DNA from: Piscinibacterium candidicorallinum
Lineage (GTDB): Bacteria; Pseudomonadota; Gammaproteobacteria; Burkholderiales; Burkholderiaceae_C
Length of the DNA stretch: 64,000 bases
Direction of reading: 5' to 3'
Assembly (NCBI RefSeq): GCF_047549485.1
Contig: NZ_CP180191.1
Location: 1,054,001 to 1,118,000, forward strand
In this document: positions 44,111 through 53,560 of the stretch, one piece after another
Layout: each line of letters opens with the position of its first letter
Position numbering within the stretch: position 1 is the stretch's first letter
The notes under the pieces: generated by a model
The model's database searches: none
Told to the model about the DNA's origin: nothing
What the model saw: only the letters and a program-made list of their open reading frames with translations
Program-made: the position numbers and the translations under genes

Positions 44111-45013
44111 ATGAACGCACCCGCCAAGACCTACGACCCAGTTACCCCCGCCACCACCGCCTTCCTGGGCCTGGGCGTCATGGGCTACCCCATGGCCGGC
44201 CACATGCAGCGCGCCGGTCATGCCGTCACGGTCTACAACCGCACGGCCGCCAAGGCGGCGGCCTGGGCGGCGGAATATGGTGGCAGTACAGCCGCCACCC
44301 CGAAGGCCGCAGCTGCGGGCAAGCAGTACGTCATGGCCTGTGTGGGCAATGACGACGACCTGCGTGGCATCTGCCTCGGTGAAGAGGGTGCCTTTGCGGG
44401 CATGGCCGCGGGCAGCACATTCATCGACCACACCACGGCTAGCGCCGAGGTGGCGCGCGAACTCGCGGCCGAAGCCGCCAAGCGCGGCATCCAGTTCATC
44501 GACGCACCGGTCTCCGGCGGCCAGGCGGGCGCCGTGAACGGCCTGCTCACCGTCATGTGCGGCGGCGATCAGGCAGCCTTTGACGCCGCCAAGCCGGTCG
44601 TCATGGCCTATGCCAAGGCCTGCACCCTGCTCGGGCCGGCCGGCGCCGGGCAACTGGCCAAGATGGTGAATCAGATCTGCATCGCCGGGCTGGTGCAGGG
44701 CCTCTCCGAGGCCATCAACTTCGGCCAGAACGCCGGGCTGGACATGAAGCAGGTGCTTGAAGTCATCGGCAAGGGCGCCGCGCAGAGCTGGCAGATGGAC
44801 AACCGCGGCAAGACCATGGTCGAGGACAAGTTCGACTTCGGCTTCGCCGTGGACTGGATGCGCAAGGACCTGGGCCTCGTCATGGCCGAGGCGCGCAAGA
44901 ACGGCAGCCCCGTGCCCGTGACGGCCCTGGTCGATCAGTTCTATGCCGACGTGCAGCGCATGGGCGGCGGGCGCTGGGATACCTCCAGCCTGATCCGCCG
45001 CCTGCGCAAGTAA
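44111..45013 (+). CDS. NAD(P)-dependent beta-hydroxyacid dehydrogenase (3-hydroxyisobutyrate dehydrogenase family)
   Basis: A 300-residue enzyme with N-terminal Rossmann motif 'TAFLGLGVMGYPMAGHMQRAGH', 'FIDAPVSGGQAGA' and the catalytic Lys in 'AGAGQLAKMVNQ', plus 'FGFAVDWMRKDLGLVMAEAR'. The family includes 3-hydroxyisobutyrate dehydrogenase, tartronate semialdehyde reductase and glyoxylate/succinic semialdehyde reductases; I cannot assign the substrate. A 10-residue extension precedes the usual start, and there is no clear ribosome site. Confidence 0.88.
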   Translation: MNAPAKTYDPVTPATTAFLGLGVMGYPMAGHMQRAGHAVTVYNRTAAKAAAWAAEYGGSTAATPKAAAAGKQYVMACVGNDDDLRGICLGEEGAFAGMAAGSTFIDHTTASAEVARELAAEAAKRGIQFIDAPVSGGQAGAVNGLLTVMCGGDQAAFDAAKPVVMAYAKACTLLGPAGAGQLAKMVNQICIAGLVQGLSEAINFGQNAGLDMKQVLEVIGKGAAQSWQMDNRGKTMVEDKFDFGFAVDWMRKDLGLVMAEARKNGSPVPVTALVDQFYADVQRMGGGRWDTSSLIRRLRK

Positions 45014-45049
45014 GCCGGCAGACTGCACGAAGCCCGCATCGCGCGGGCA

Positions 45050-45116
45050 AGATCGGCTCCGGGTGCGGTTCTTCAGGCCAAAGTGGCCGAAGAACCGCAC
45101 CAGACAAGCGAGAAGC
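45050..45116 (+). repeat. Dispersed palindromic repeat, copy A
   Basis: A 67-bp element between the convergent dehydrogenase and glycosyltransferase genes. It contains a nearly perfect hairpin (45063-45100): arms GTGCGGTTCTTC and GAAGAACCGCAC enclose GGCC...GGCC. It is not followed by T's, so it is not an obvious terminator. Copy B at 53422-53488 is the same length with 53 of 67 identical bases by hand count. Confidence 0.65.
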
Positions 45117-45139
45117 GGTACTAATCAGCGCCGTTTTGC

Positions 45140-46192
45140 TCAGCGCTGCGCTGCCAGCTGCGGCATGGGCGGCGCAGCCAGCGCTGGCACCAGAAAGCTC
45201 ACAAAGCGGTCCACGGCTGCGTCCCAGCCGAAGGCCTCGGCAAAGCGCCGCACGCCTTCGCGGTCCAGCTTCAGTGCGGCCATTGCGGCCTCGCGCAGGT
45301 TCTCGCGCATCACGCCGCCGGGGCCGTCGGGCTGACCGAGCATCACGTCCATGGGGCCGGGCACGGGGTAGGCGGCCACCGGGGTGCCGCAGGCCATGGC
45401 TTCGAGCATCACCAGGCCGAAGGTGTCGGCCTTGCTCGGAAACACCATCACGTCCGCGCTGGCGTACACAGCAGCGAGTTCACGCTTGGGCAGGATGCCG
45501 AGCCAATTCACGTCCGGGTACTTGCGGCGCAGCGAGGCTTCCAGCGGCCCCACGCCGCAGACCCACTTGCTGCCGGGCAGGTCGGTTTCCAGAAAGGCCT
45601 GGATGTTCTTCTCGTAGCTCACGCGGCCCACGTACAGGAAGCGCGGCGCGTCGGTGGGCAGGCGGTCGCGCGCGGGGCAGGCGTCCGGGTGGAAGAGCTG
45701 GGTGTCCACGCCATGGGTCCATTCGCGCAGGTTGGCAAAGCCGCGCTGCCGCAGCTCGCCCAGCACCACGGGGGTGGGCACCATCACGCCGGAGGACGCA
45801 CCGTGAAAGTGGCGGAACAGCGCATAGCCCAGCCACAGGGGCACGCCCACGGCGGCCTTCAGGATGTCCGGGAACTTGGTGTGGAAGGCGGTCGTGAACT
45901 GCAGGCCGCGCTTGAGGCAATAGCGCCGCGCCGCCCAGCCCAGCGGGCCTTCGGTGGCGACGTGGATCACCTGCGGGTCGCTGGCGTCCATGAGCTGCTC
46001 GAAGCGCGCGCGCTTGACCTTGGCCAGTTCAATCTCCGGGTAGCCGGGGCAGGGGCGGCGGTCGAACTGCTGCGGCGTGATCCAGTGCACGCTGTGGCCG
46101 CGCTGCTTGAGGCCCGCGTCGAGCGCCAGCAGGGTGGTGACCACGCCATTGACCTGGGGCAGCCAGGCATCGGTGACGATGGTGATCCTCAT
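45140..46192 (-). CDS. GT4-family glycosyltransferase (copy b), Agt-like
   Basis: A 350-residue GT-B glycosyltransferase: 'MRITIVTDAWLPQVNGVVTTL', 'VIHVATEGPLGWAARRYCL', 'FTTAFHTKFPD', 'FLYVGRVSYEKNIQAFLETDLPGSKWVCGVGP', then 'PSKADTFGLVMLEAMACGTPVAAYPVPGP'. Strongly similar to copy a (38023-39045). It is encoded directly after a PlcP-type phosphoesterase, the pairing seen for glycolipid-making Agt enzymes in phosphate-starved bacteria (known from Alphaproteobacteria; applied here by inference). AGGAGA lies 6 bases before the ATG. Confidence 0.9.
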   Translation of the reverse strand: MRITIVTDAWLPQVNGVVTTLLALDAGLKQRGHSVHWITPQQFDRRPCPGYPEIELAKVKRARFEQLMDASDPQVIHVATEGPLGWAARRYCLKRGLQFTTAFHTKFPDILKAAVGVPLWLGYALFRHFHGASSGVMVPTPVVLGELRQRGFANLREWTHGVDTQLFHPDACPARDRLPTDAPRFLYVGRVSYEKNIQAFLETDLPGSKWVCGVGPLEASLRRKYPDVNWLGILPKRELAAVYASADVMVFPSKADTFGLVMLEAMACGTPVAAYPVPGPMDVMLGQPDGPGGVMRENLREAAMAALKLDREGVRRFAEAFGWDAAVDRFVSFLVPALAAPPMPQLAAQR

Positions 46193-46284
46193 GAATGTCT
46201 CCTGCGCGCTTGCCTCCAGTGGGGTGGCGCCGTGTGTTTTTCTTGTGGGGTGGATCGACGAATCGTCGATCAGGGCGCCGGCGC

Positions 46285-47304
46285 TCAAGCCTGCACCGGC
46301 TCGGGGCTGGGTTCAGCTTGCGGCTGGGGCTGCGTTGGCATGTTCGCGGGCCGGCTCAGTGCCGGCTGCAAGGCGGCGTTCAATGCCGACTCGCGCTCAC
46401 GCATCACCTGGCCCCAGTCGATGATCTCCAGGCGGCCGTCGGCGTGCTCCACGAGGGCGGTCAGGCTCTCGACCCAGTCGCCGTCGTTGCAGTAGAGCGT
46501 CCCGTCGATCTCGCGGATCTCGGCGGCGTGGATGTGGCCGCAGACCACGCCGTCCAGCCCGCGGTGCCGCGCCTCGAAGGCCACGGCGCGCTCGAAGTCC
46601 GTCACGTAGTTCACCGCGCGCTTGACCTTGTGCTTGAGGTACTTGGACACGCTCCAGTAGGGCATGCCCAACTTGGCGCGGGCGTTGTTCAGGATGCGGT
46701 TGAGCTTGAGCGTGAACTCGTACAGCCAGTCGCCCACGTAGGCCAGCCAGCGGGCGCACTGCACCACGCCGTCGAACAGGTCGCCGTGCGTGATCCACAG
46801 GCGCTTGCCGTCGGCCGTGTGGTGGATGGCCTCCTCGGCCACCTCGATGCCGCCGAAGTGCAGGCCGACGAACTGGCGCGCGGCTTCGTCGTGGTTCCCG
46901 GGCACGAAGATCACGCGCGTGCCCTTGCGCGCCTTGCGCAGCACCTTCTGCACCACGTCGTTGTGCGCCTGGGGCCAGAACCAGCGGCGCTTCAGCGCCC
47001 AGCCATCGACGATGTCGCCCACCAGATAGAGCGCGTCGCTCTCGGTGTGCTTGAGAAAGTCCAGCAGGTGCTTGGCCTGACAGCCGGGCGTGCCGAGGTG
47101 GATGTCGGAGATCCAGATCGCGCGCCAGCGGTGGGAGGTGTCGCCATCGCCTTCGATGCGCGGGCTGTTGCGCTGATCGCTGCGCTCCGGCGCCGTTGGG
47201 GCGGCGGCGTGGGCTTCATCGGCCAGTTGGCGCAGCAGGCCGGCGGCGTTCATGGAAGCCGGTAGCGTCGGCTGGCTTTGGGGTGCTTGAGCGGGGAGCA
47301 TCAT
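46285..47304 (-). CDS. plcP: PlcP-type metallophosphoesterase (UDP-2,3-diacylglucosamine diphosphatase-like)
   Basis: A 339-residue calcineurin-like phosphoesterase. Metal motifs: 'WISDIHLGTPGCQA' (D67, H69), 'LYLVGDIVDGW', 'FVPGNHDE', 'WITHGDLFD' and 'VVCGHIHAAEI'. The longer pattern 'HNDVVQKVLRKARKGT.VIFVPGNHDE' with 'GDWVES.TALVEH.DGR' matches the PlcP group rather than LpxH; PlcP releases diacylglycerol from phospholipids in phosphate-limited cells. The N-terminal 55 residues and Pro-rich C-terminal tail are not conserved. ATG 47304 or 47253 could be the start. It is preceded by three Pho-box-like heptamers and followed by an Agt-like glycosyltransferase 92 bases later. Confidence 0.85.
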   Translation of the reverse strand: MMLPAQAPQSQPTLPASMNAAGLLRQLADEAHAAAPTAPERSDQRNSPRIEGDGDTSHRWRAIWISDIHLGTPGCQAKHLLDFLKHTESDALYLVGDIVDGWALKRRWFWPQAHNDVVQKVLRKARKGTRVIFVPGNHDEAARQFVGLHFGGIEVAEEAIHHTADGKRLWITHGDLFDGVVQCARWLAYVGDWLYEFTLKLNRILNNARAKLGMPYWSVSKYLKHKVKRAVNYVTDFERAVAFEARHRGLDGVVCGHIHAAEIREIDGTLYCNDGDWVESLTALVEHADGRLEIIDWGQVMRERESALNAALQPALSRPANMPTQPQPQAEPSPEPVQA

Positions 47305-47328
47305 GCCCAGACAGTGTGGGCAAACTCT

Positions 47329-47357
47329 GTGTCAGCGCGGAGGCAGTGCGGTGTCAG
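47329..47357 (-). promoter_or_regulatory. Three tandem Pho-box-like heptamers upstream of plcP
   Basis: On the minus strand the sequence reads CTGACAC, 4 bases, CTGCCTC, 4 bases, CTGACAC. Three heptamers at an exact 11-bp period is the architecture of PhoB-binding Pho boxes (consensus unit CTGTCAY). The outer units each differ by one base from CTGTCAC, the middle by two. The site ends 25 bases before the plcP ATG at 47304. A clear -10 was not found between. Confidence 0.55.
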
Positions 47358-47470
47358 TTGGATGAATTTTGAGCACCTGATCTGAGATCTCGCGGCAGGT
47401 GTCGCGACGCATCCGGCGTTTGATGCAGCGCCTCGCTGCAGGCCCAATCACTCTGCACGGGCCGTAGTCA

Positions 47471-47485
47471 TTCAAAAAATTTGAA
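47471..47485. promoter_or_regulatory. Palindrome TTCAAA-N3-TTTGAA
   Basis: A perfect 6-3-6 inverted repeat in AT-rich DNA, related in sequence to the palindrome 99 bp downstream. Possible second operator of a repressor controlling the cytochrome b561-YceI genes. Confidence 0.4.
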
Positions 47486-47569
47486 CTAAGGAATCAGCCG
47501 GGATCCGCTTGAGACATGCGGACACTGCACCTATTCTTCGCCCCATCGGTCGGAACAGAACGGTTCATT

Positions 47570-47584
47570 CGTTCAATTTGAACG
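47570..47584. promoter_or_regulatory. Perfect palindrome CGTTCAA-T-TTGAACG (possible operator)
   Basis: A 7-1-7 perfect inverted repeat ending 26 bases before the ATG of the cytochrome b561 gene, where a bound repressor would block transcription. The partial direct repeat GTTCATT lies just before it. The regulator is unknown; none is encoded next to it. Confidence 0.5.
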
Positions 47585-47610
47585 ATCAAGCACGCACAAT
47601 CAGACTCGAC

Positions 47611-48171
47611 ATGAGCGCCTCTCCTTCCTTCTCAAGCAGCCCGCGCTACACCGGCGTAGCCATGGCCCTGCACTGGATTGCCGCGGTCGGCATCCTGGCG
47701 GCGCTGGCCATGGGCATCTACATGGTGGACCTGCAGCTGTCGCCTTCGAAGATCAAGCTCTTCAACTGGCACAAGTGGCTGGGCATGACGCTACTGGCCC
47801 TGGCGGCGCTGCGCCTGTTGTGGCGCCTGTTCAACCCGCCGCCGCCCATGCCGGCCAGCATGCCCGCATGGCAGCGCGGTGTGGCGCACGGCGTGCACTG
47901 GGCGCTTTATGCGCTGTTCTTCGCCATCCCGCTCGTGGGCTGGGCCTACAGCAGCGCGGCAGGCTTTCCGATCGTGTGGTTTGGCGTGCTGCCGCTGCCG
48001 GACTGGGTGCCCAAGGACCTGGCCCTGGCCGAGCTGCTCAAGCCGATCCACAAGTGGCTGGCCTACGGCCTCGCAGCGCTCATTGCGGCCCACATTCTGG
48101 CGGTGTTCAAGCACATGCTGATGGACGATGATGATCTGCTGCTGCGAATGATTCCCGGCCGCAGCCGCTGA
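47611..48171 (+). CDS. Cytochrome b561 family protein
   Basis: A 186-residue di-haem b-type cytochrome with four membrane helices. Candidate haem-ligand histidines lie in 'AMALHWIAAVGIL', 'FNWHKWLGMTLLA', 'VAHGVHWALYALF' and 'IHKWLAYGLAALIAAHILAVFKH'. It probably passes electrons between quinol and a periplasmic acceptor. First gene of a tandem set with three YceI proteins, a common pairing. No Shine-Dalgarno is evident before the chosen ATG; an in-frame extension upstream is rejected because it runs through the operator palindrome. Confidence 0.92.
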   Translation: MSASPSFSSSPRYTGVAMALHWIAAVGILAALAMGIYMVDLQLSPSKIKLFNWHKWLGMTLLALAALRLLWRLFNPPPPMPASMPAWQRGVAHGVHWALYALFFAIPLVGWAYSSAAGFPIVWFGVLPLPDWVPKDLALAELLKPIHKWLAYGLAALIAAHILAVFKHMLMDDDDLLLRMIPGRSR

Positions 48172-48208
48172 TCCTCACAACCGACAACCACCCTCCGGAC
48201 TCAAGACC

Positions 48209-48820
48209 ATGAACGCCAACGCGCTCTCCTCCACCACCTTTGGCTTGCGCATCACGCGCCTGGCCGTCTCCGGCCTGCTGCTGGCCACCGCCGTCTTCGC
48301 CACCGCGGCCCAGGCCCAGCAGCGCCTGCTGCCCCAGCAAAGCGAGGTGTCCTTCACCAGCCGCCAGATGGGCGTGCCGGTGGATGGCAGGTTCACGCGT
48401 TTTGCCGCGCCGGTGATGGACTTCAACCCGAAGAACCCGGCCGCCAGCAAGATGAGCATCACGGTGGACCTGGCGAGCGTCTCGATCGGCACAAAGGAAA
48501 CGGAGGCCGAACTCGCCAAGCCCGGCTGGTTCGACACCTCCAGGTTCCCGCAGGCCACCTTCACCGCCACCGGTGTCAAGGCCCTGGGCGGCAACCGCTT
48601 TGAAGTCACAGGCAACCTCGCCATCAAGGGCGCCAGCCGGCCGATCACGATGCCGGTAACGCTCACGCAGGCGGGGGACGTGACCACCGCCAGCGGCAGC
48701 TTCCTGCTCAGGCGCCTGGACTTCAAGATCGGCGACGGCGAGTGGAATGACCCCTCGCTCGTGGCCAATGACGTTGTGGTGCGCGTGCGCTTTGCGCTGT
48801 CGGGCGTGCCCAAGCTCTAA
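48209..48820 (+). CDS. YceI family periplasmic protein (copy 1)
   Basis: A 203-residue exported protein of the YceI lipocalin-like family, which binds isoprenoid-type lipids such as quinones. Signal peptide to 'TAAQAQ', then 'SEVSFTSRQMGVPVDGRFTRF', 'ITVDLASVSIGTKETEAELAKPGWFDT..FPQATFTATGVKALGGNRFEVTGNLAIKGASRPITMPVT'. Unlike copies 2 and 3 it has no C-terminal Cys pair and is the most divergent of the three. It starts 37 bases after the cytochrome b561 gene. Confidence 0.92.
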   Translation: MNANALSSTTFGLRITRLAVSGLLLATAVFATAAQAQQRLLPQQSEVSFTSRQMGVPVDGRFTRFAAPVMDFNPKNPAASKMSITVDLASVSIGTKETEAELAKPGWFDTSRFPQATFTATGVKALGGNRFEVTGNLAIKGASRPITMPVTLTQAGDVTTASGSFLLRRLDFKIGDGEWNDPSLVANDVVVRVRFALSGVPKL

Positions 48821-48914
48821 GCCCAGCTTTTCCTGCGGTGCAGCGCCTGCGGGTCGCTGCGGCCGCGTTCTTGCCTCAACCCACCCGCGCCATGCTTTCT
48901 CGGAGACCCAAAGA

Positions 48915-49490
48915 ATGAAACTCCTCGCCGCCGGCCTCGTTGCAGCCGCCGCCTTCGCCACCAGCTTTGACGCATCGGCCCAGGCCGTGACCTACTCGGT
49001 CGAACCCACCCATACCTTCGTCACGTGGGAAGCCAAGCACTTCGGCACCTCCACCAGCCGAGGCCGCTTCGACAAGAAGGACGGCTCCATCACGATCGAC
49101 CGCGCCGCCAAGACGGGCCGCGCCGAGATCACGATCCAGATGGGCTCCATGAACACGGGCGTCGCACCCTTTGACAAGCACCTGACCGGCCCGGATTTCT
49201 TCAATGCCGAGAAATTCCCGACCGCCGTGTTCAAGGGCGAGAAGTTCACCTTCGAGGGTGACAAGGTCACCGCCGTGGAAGGCACGCTCACCATGCTCGG
49301 CAAGACCAACCCCATCACCCTCAAGGGCACGGGCTTCAACTGCTACCAGAACCCTTTCTTCAAGCGGGAAGTCTGCGGCGGCGACTTTGAAGCCACCGTC
49401 AAGCGCAGCCTGTATGGCATGACCTACGGTCTGCCCGGCATCCCGGACGACATCCGTCTGCTGATCCAGATCGAAGCCGTTCGCCAGTAA
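48915..49490 (+). CDS. YceI family periplasmic protein (copy 2)
   Basis: A 191-residue exported protein with signal peptide (to 'FDASAQA') and the YceI fold: 'YSVEPTHTFVTWEAKHFGTSTSRGRFDKKDGSITID', 'FPTAVFKGEKFTFEGDKVTAVEGTLTMLGKTNPITL', 'FNCYQNPFFKREVCGGDFEATVKRSLYGM'. The two Cys residues could form a disulphide and are shared with copy 3. Likely co-transcribed with cytochrome b561. Confidence 0.94.
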   Translation: MKLLAAGLVAAAAFATSFDASAQAVTYSVEPTHTFVTWEAKHFGTSTSRGRFDKKDGSITIDRAAKTGRAEITIQMGSMNTGVAPFDKHLTGPDFFNAEKFPTAVFKGEKFTFEGDKVTAVEGTLTMLGKTNPITLKGTGFNCYQNPFFKREVCGGDFEATVKRSLYGMTYGLPGIPDDIRLLIQIEAVRQ

Positions 49491-49631
49491 AGCGCCGATC
49501 TGCCTATTGCGCGGGGCGGCTCGGCGCTTGGCGTGCCGCGCTGCGCAAACATCCTGTCACGCATTCGCGGTGTCCGCGCACCGCGCAGGCGCGATACGCT
49601 CCGGTCACGGAGGGAGAGCGATCTCGGGTTG

Positions 49632-50453
49632 ATGACGATGCGTTCTTCAAAGGCAGTGAGCACACAGGGCACCCGCGCACAGACGCTGGGTGCCCTATTG
49701 CTTTGCGCAGCGTCCATGGGTGGCGCCGCCGCGCAGACTGAACGGCCCAATCCGCCTGCTGCACCCGTGACGCAGCCTGCATCACCCCCGACTGCGCAGC
49801 CCGGCGGTGCCCCGGCGCCATCGGCCACGAATGGGCAGTCCAACGGGCAGTCCAATGGCACGGCCGCGACGCCAAGCAGTGCGGATTCCGCCAGGTTTTC
49901 CGCGGCGGCGCTGGGCGCGCGCTCGCTTCAGCTGAGCGGGATCGAGCGCTTCGGCGTCGAGCCCGTGTTCAGCTTCGTCACCTGGGAGGTGCGCCACTTC
50001 GCCACCTCCACCACGCGCGGACGCTTCCAGATCAAGGGCGGGCGCATCGTGCTCGACAAGACCGGCAAGCAGGCCGATGTGGCCGTGGATCTGGACATCG
50101 CCTCAGTCTCCACCGGCGTGCCGGAGTTCGATGACAGCCTGCGCGGCCCGCGCTTCTTTGACACCGCACAGTTCCCGGACGCGCGCTTCGAGGGCCGCAC
50201 ATTGCGCTTTGAGGGCGACCGTCTGGTGGAAGTGGTAGGCGAGATGACCCTGCGCGGCCAGACCCATCCGCTGACCCTGCGCACCAGCGGGATTCGCTGC
50301 TACGTCCATCCGCTGCGCGGTGGCGAGTACTGCGGTGGTGACTTCGAAGGCACGATCAGCCGTGGCCGCTACGGCATGAACTTCGGCTGGCCCTTCGTCG
50401 GCGACAACGTCCGCCTGCTGATCCAGATCGAGGGGCAGCGACAGGCCCAATGA
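49632..50453 (+). CDS. YceI family periplasmic protein (copy 3), with Pro/Ala-rich linker
   Basis: About 273 residues: signal peptide ('LGALLLCAASMGGAAAQ'), a ~80-residue Pro/Ala/Ser/Gln-rich low-complexity linker including 'NGQSNGQSNG', then a YceI domain closely related to copy 2 ('EPVFSFVTWEVRHFATSTTRGRFQIKGGRIVLD', 'CYVHPLRGGEYCGGDFEGTISRGRYGMNFG'). The linker is unusual for the family and could span part of the envelope. ATG 49632 or 49638 fits; a longer upstream frame is not supported. Confidence 0.9.
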   Translation: MTMRSSKAVSTQGTRAQTLGALLLCAASMGGAAAQTERPNPPAAPVTQPASPPTAQPGGAPAPSATNGQSNGQSNGTAATPSSADSARFSAAALGARSLQLSGIERFGVEPVFSFVTWEVRHFATSTTRGRFQIKGGRIVLDKTGKQADVAVDLDIASVSTGVPEFDDSLRGPRFFDTAQFPDARFEGRTLRFEGDRLVEVVGEMTLRGQTHPLTLRTSGIRCYVHPLRGGEYCGGDFEGTISRGRYGMNFGWPFVGDNVRLLIQIEGQRQAQ

Positions 50454-50460
50454 AACAAAG

Positions 50461-50479
50461 CGGGCTGCTTCGCAGCCCG
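50461..50479 (-). terminator. Hairpin terminator of the HDOD gene
   Basis: An 8-bp stem (CGGGCTGC / GCAGCCCG, loop of 3) between convergent genes. On the minus strand it is followed by a CTTTGTTT tract, so it fits as the HDOD gene terminator. It is poorer for the plus strand. Confidence 0.6.
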
Positions 50480-50492
50480 TGTTCTTCGCGCT

Positions 50493-51356
50493 TCAGACCC
50501 CGGCGAGGGCCTTGGGCATCTCCTGGCGCCAGTCGAAGAGCGTGTCTTCGTCGATGCGCAGCACCTTCATGGCGCGTGTGAGGCTTTCCTGCGAGGGTGC
50601 GCGATGCACGAAGCCCTGGGTCTCGGGCACGAGTTCATCGGCCACCACGGCGGCCGCCACCAGCGCGCGCGTGGCGGGGGCGAGGGTGTCGTCGGTCAGT
50701 GCATCCATGTCGTGATGCAGTTCGATCGCCCAGGCGAGCTCGTCGGGCATGTTCCATTCCAGCGCCAGATGCACACCGACGCTGGCATGGTCTGCGCCGT
50801 GCTCGCCGTGCTCCACGTCGCGCGCGGTGCGCTCCATCTCGGCACCGGCGGCCTGCAGGGTGTCCAGATAGCTCGGATGCAGGTTGGCCATGATCGGGAT
50901 CCCGACGTCCAGGAACATGCCGGCGATGTGCGCCAGATCCATTGGGCAGCGGCGGCTCTTCTGGGCGATGAAGGCCATGGCTGCGCCGCGGCGGGCGCAG
51001 GCGTCCCAGAAGCGGGTGAGCAGCGGGTCCTTGGTGGGCACGAGGTTTCGCAGGGCAAAGCCGGTGACCAGGCTCATCGCCTGCGACAGACCCATGAGCG
51101 TGAGCGCCTGCTCGATGGAGCCGACGCTGCGATTCAGACCGAAGAAGGGAGAGTTGGCCGCCTTGAGCAGGGCCGCCACAAGCGAGGGGTCGCGACCGAT
51201 GATTTCGGTGATGCGCTTGAAGCTCGGGTCGTCCTTGTTGGCCTCGGCATGCAGCAGGGCCACGACTTCGGGGCGCGGCGGAATGCGCAGCTTCTGGATG
51301 ATGTCGGCATCCAGGTCTGACTGCAGTTGCTCGCGGGACGCGATGGCGGTGCTCAT
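50493..51356 (-). CDS. HDOD domain protein
   Basis: A 287-residue HDOD protein (HD-related output domain without phosphohydrolase metal residues), typical of signalling adaptors. Motifs: 'LRIPPRPEVVALLHAEANKDDPSFKRITEIIGRDPSLVAALLKAANSPFFG' and 'SIEQALTLMGLSQAMSLVTGFALR', then 'FWDACARRGAAMAFIA', 'AGMFLDVGIPIMANLHP' and 'HASVGVHLALEWNMPDELAWAIELHHD'. The last segment recalls an HD motif, but the function is unknown. ATG 51356 has GGAG 8 bases upstream. It stands alone, divergent from ettA. Confidence 0.9.
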   Translation of the reverse strand: MSTAIASREQLQSDLDADIIQKLRIPPRPEVVALLHAEANKDDPSFKRITEIIGRDPSLVAALLKAANSPFFGLNRSVGSIEQALTLMGLSQAMSLVTGFALRNLVPTKDPLLTRFWDACARRGAAMAFIAQKSRRCPMDLAHIAGMFLDVGIPIMANLHPSYLDTLQAAGAEMERTARDVEHGEHGADHASVGVHLALEWNMPDELAWAIELHHDMDALTDDTLAPATRALVAAAVVADELVPETQGFVHRAPSQESLTRAMKVLRIDEDTLFDWRQEMPKALAGV

Positions 51357-51663
51357 GGGGGCTTCTCCAAAAACTCGATCGGGGGCTCGGCCATTTTGGT
51401 CAGCCTGCCCGGCCCGGAAAGCACCGATAAGTTGCGGTTTTTCCGGGCATTTTTGCGTCGAGCAGGGGCATTGGGCGGGCGGATCAGACGGAATTCGCAA
51501 GCCGGGCGGCTAAGCTTGCATCCTTCGCAGTTGCCCGTTTTTCAGCCGCCCGCGCCGCGCGAACCGGCCGCGCTTGAACGGGTTATCGACCGTCTGTTTC
51601 AGAACTGCAGCGCCGTGTGCGCCGCGTTTACCCGTAGTCACTTCCCTTTTTCTTCGGACCACC

Positions 51664-53328
<1,665 letters not shown>

Positions 53329-53349
53329 TCAGTCGCGCGATCGATGCGC

Positions 53350-53387
53350 AAAGCACAAGGCCCCGCCACGGCGGGGCCTTGTGCTTT
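53350..53387. terminator. Strong bidirectional terminator after ettA
   Basis: An 18-bp perfect inverted repeat starting AAAGCACAAGGCC and ending GGCCTTGTGCTTT, with a 2-base loop and A/T runs on both sides. It lies between the convergent ettA and binding-protein genes. Confidence 0.85.
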
Positions 53388-53421
53388 CGGCGCTGATCGT
53401 TGAGCCCGGACTCGCAATCAG

Positions 53422-53488
53422 AGATCGGCTCTGGGCGCGGATCTTCAGGCCAAACTGGCTGGGAAGCCGCATCCACCAAGCGAGATGC
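53422..53488 (+). repeat. Dispersed palindromic repeat, copy B
   Basis: A 67-bp sequence matching copy A at 45050-45116 without gaps (53 of 67 identical), including the TCTTCAGGCCAAA core and the AAGCGAGA end. The hairpin arms are less perfect than in copy A. It lies in the gap between the ettA terminator and the convergent binding-protein gene. Confidence 0.6.
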
Positions 53489-53560
53489 ATCGCACGGGGC
53501 GTGCGCACAGGGTGCGAATCTGTGCGGCAGCGCAGCACAGCGTGTGCATCGCGTTCAGGT

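Larger units (their letters stand above)
47305..47610. other. Divergent control region, plcP / cytochrome b561
   Basis: 306 bases without a gene. It contains the tandem Pho-box-like heptamers (47329-47357, minus strand) near plcP and two related GTTCAA/TTGAAC palindromes (47471-47485 and 47570-47584) near the cytochrome b561 gene, listed separately. Confidence 0.6.
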
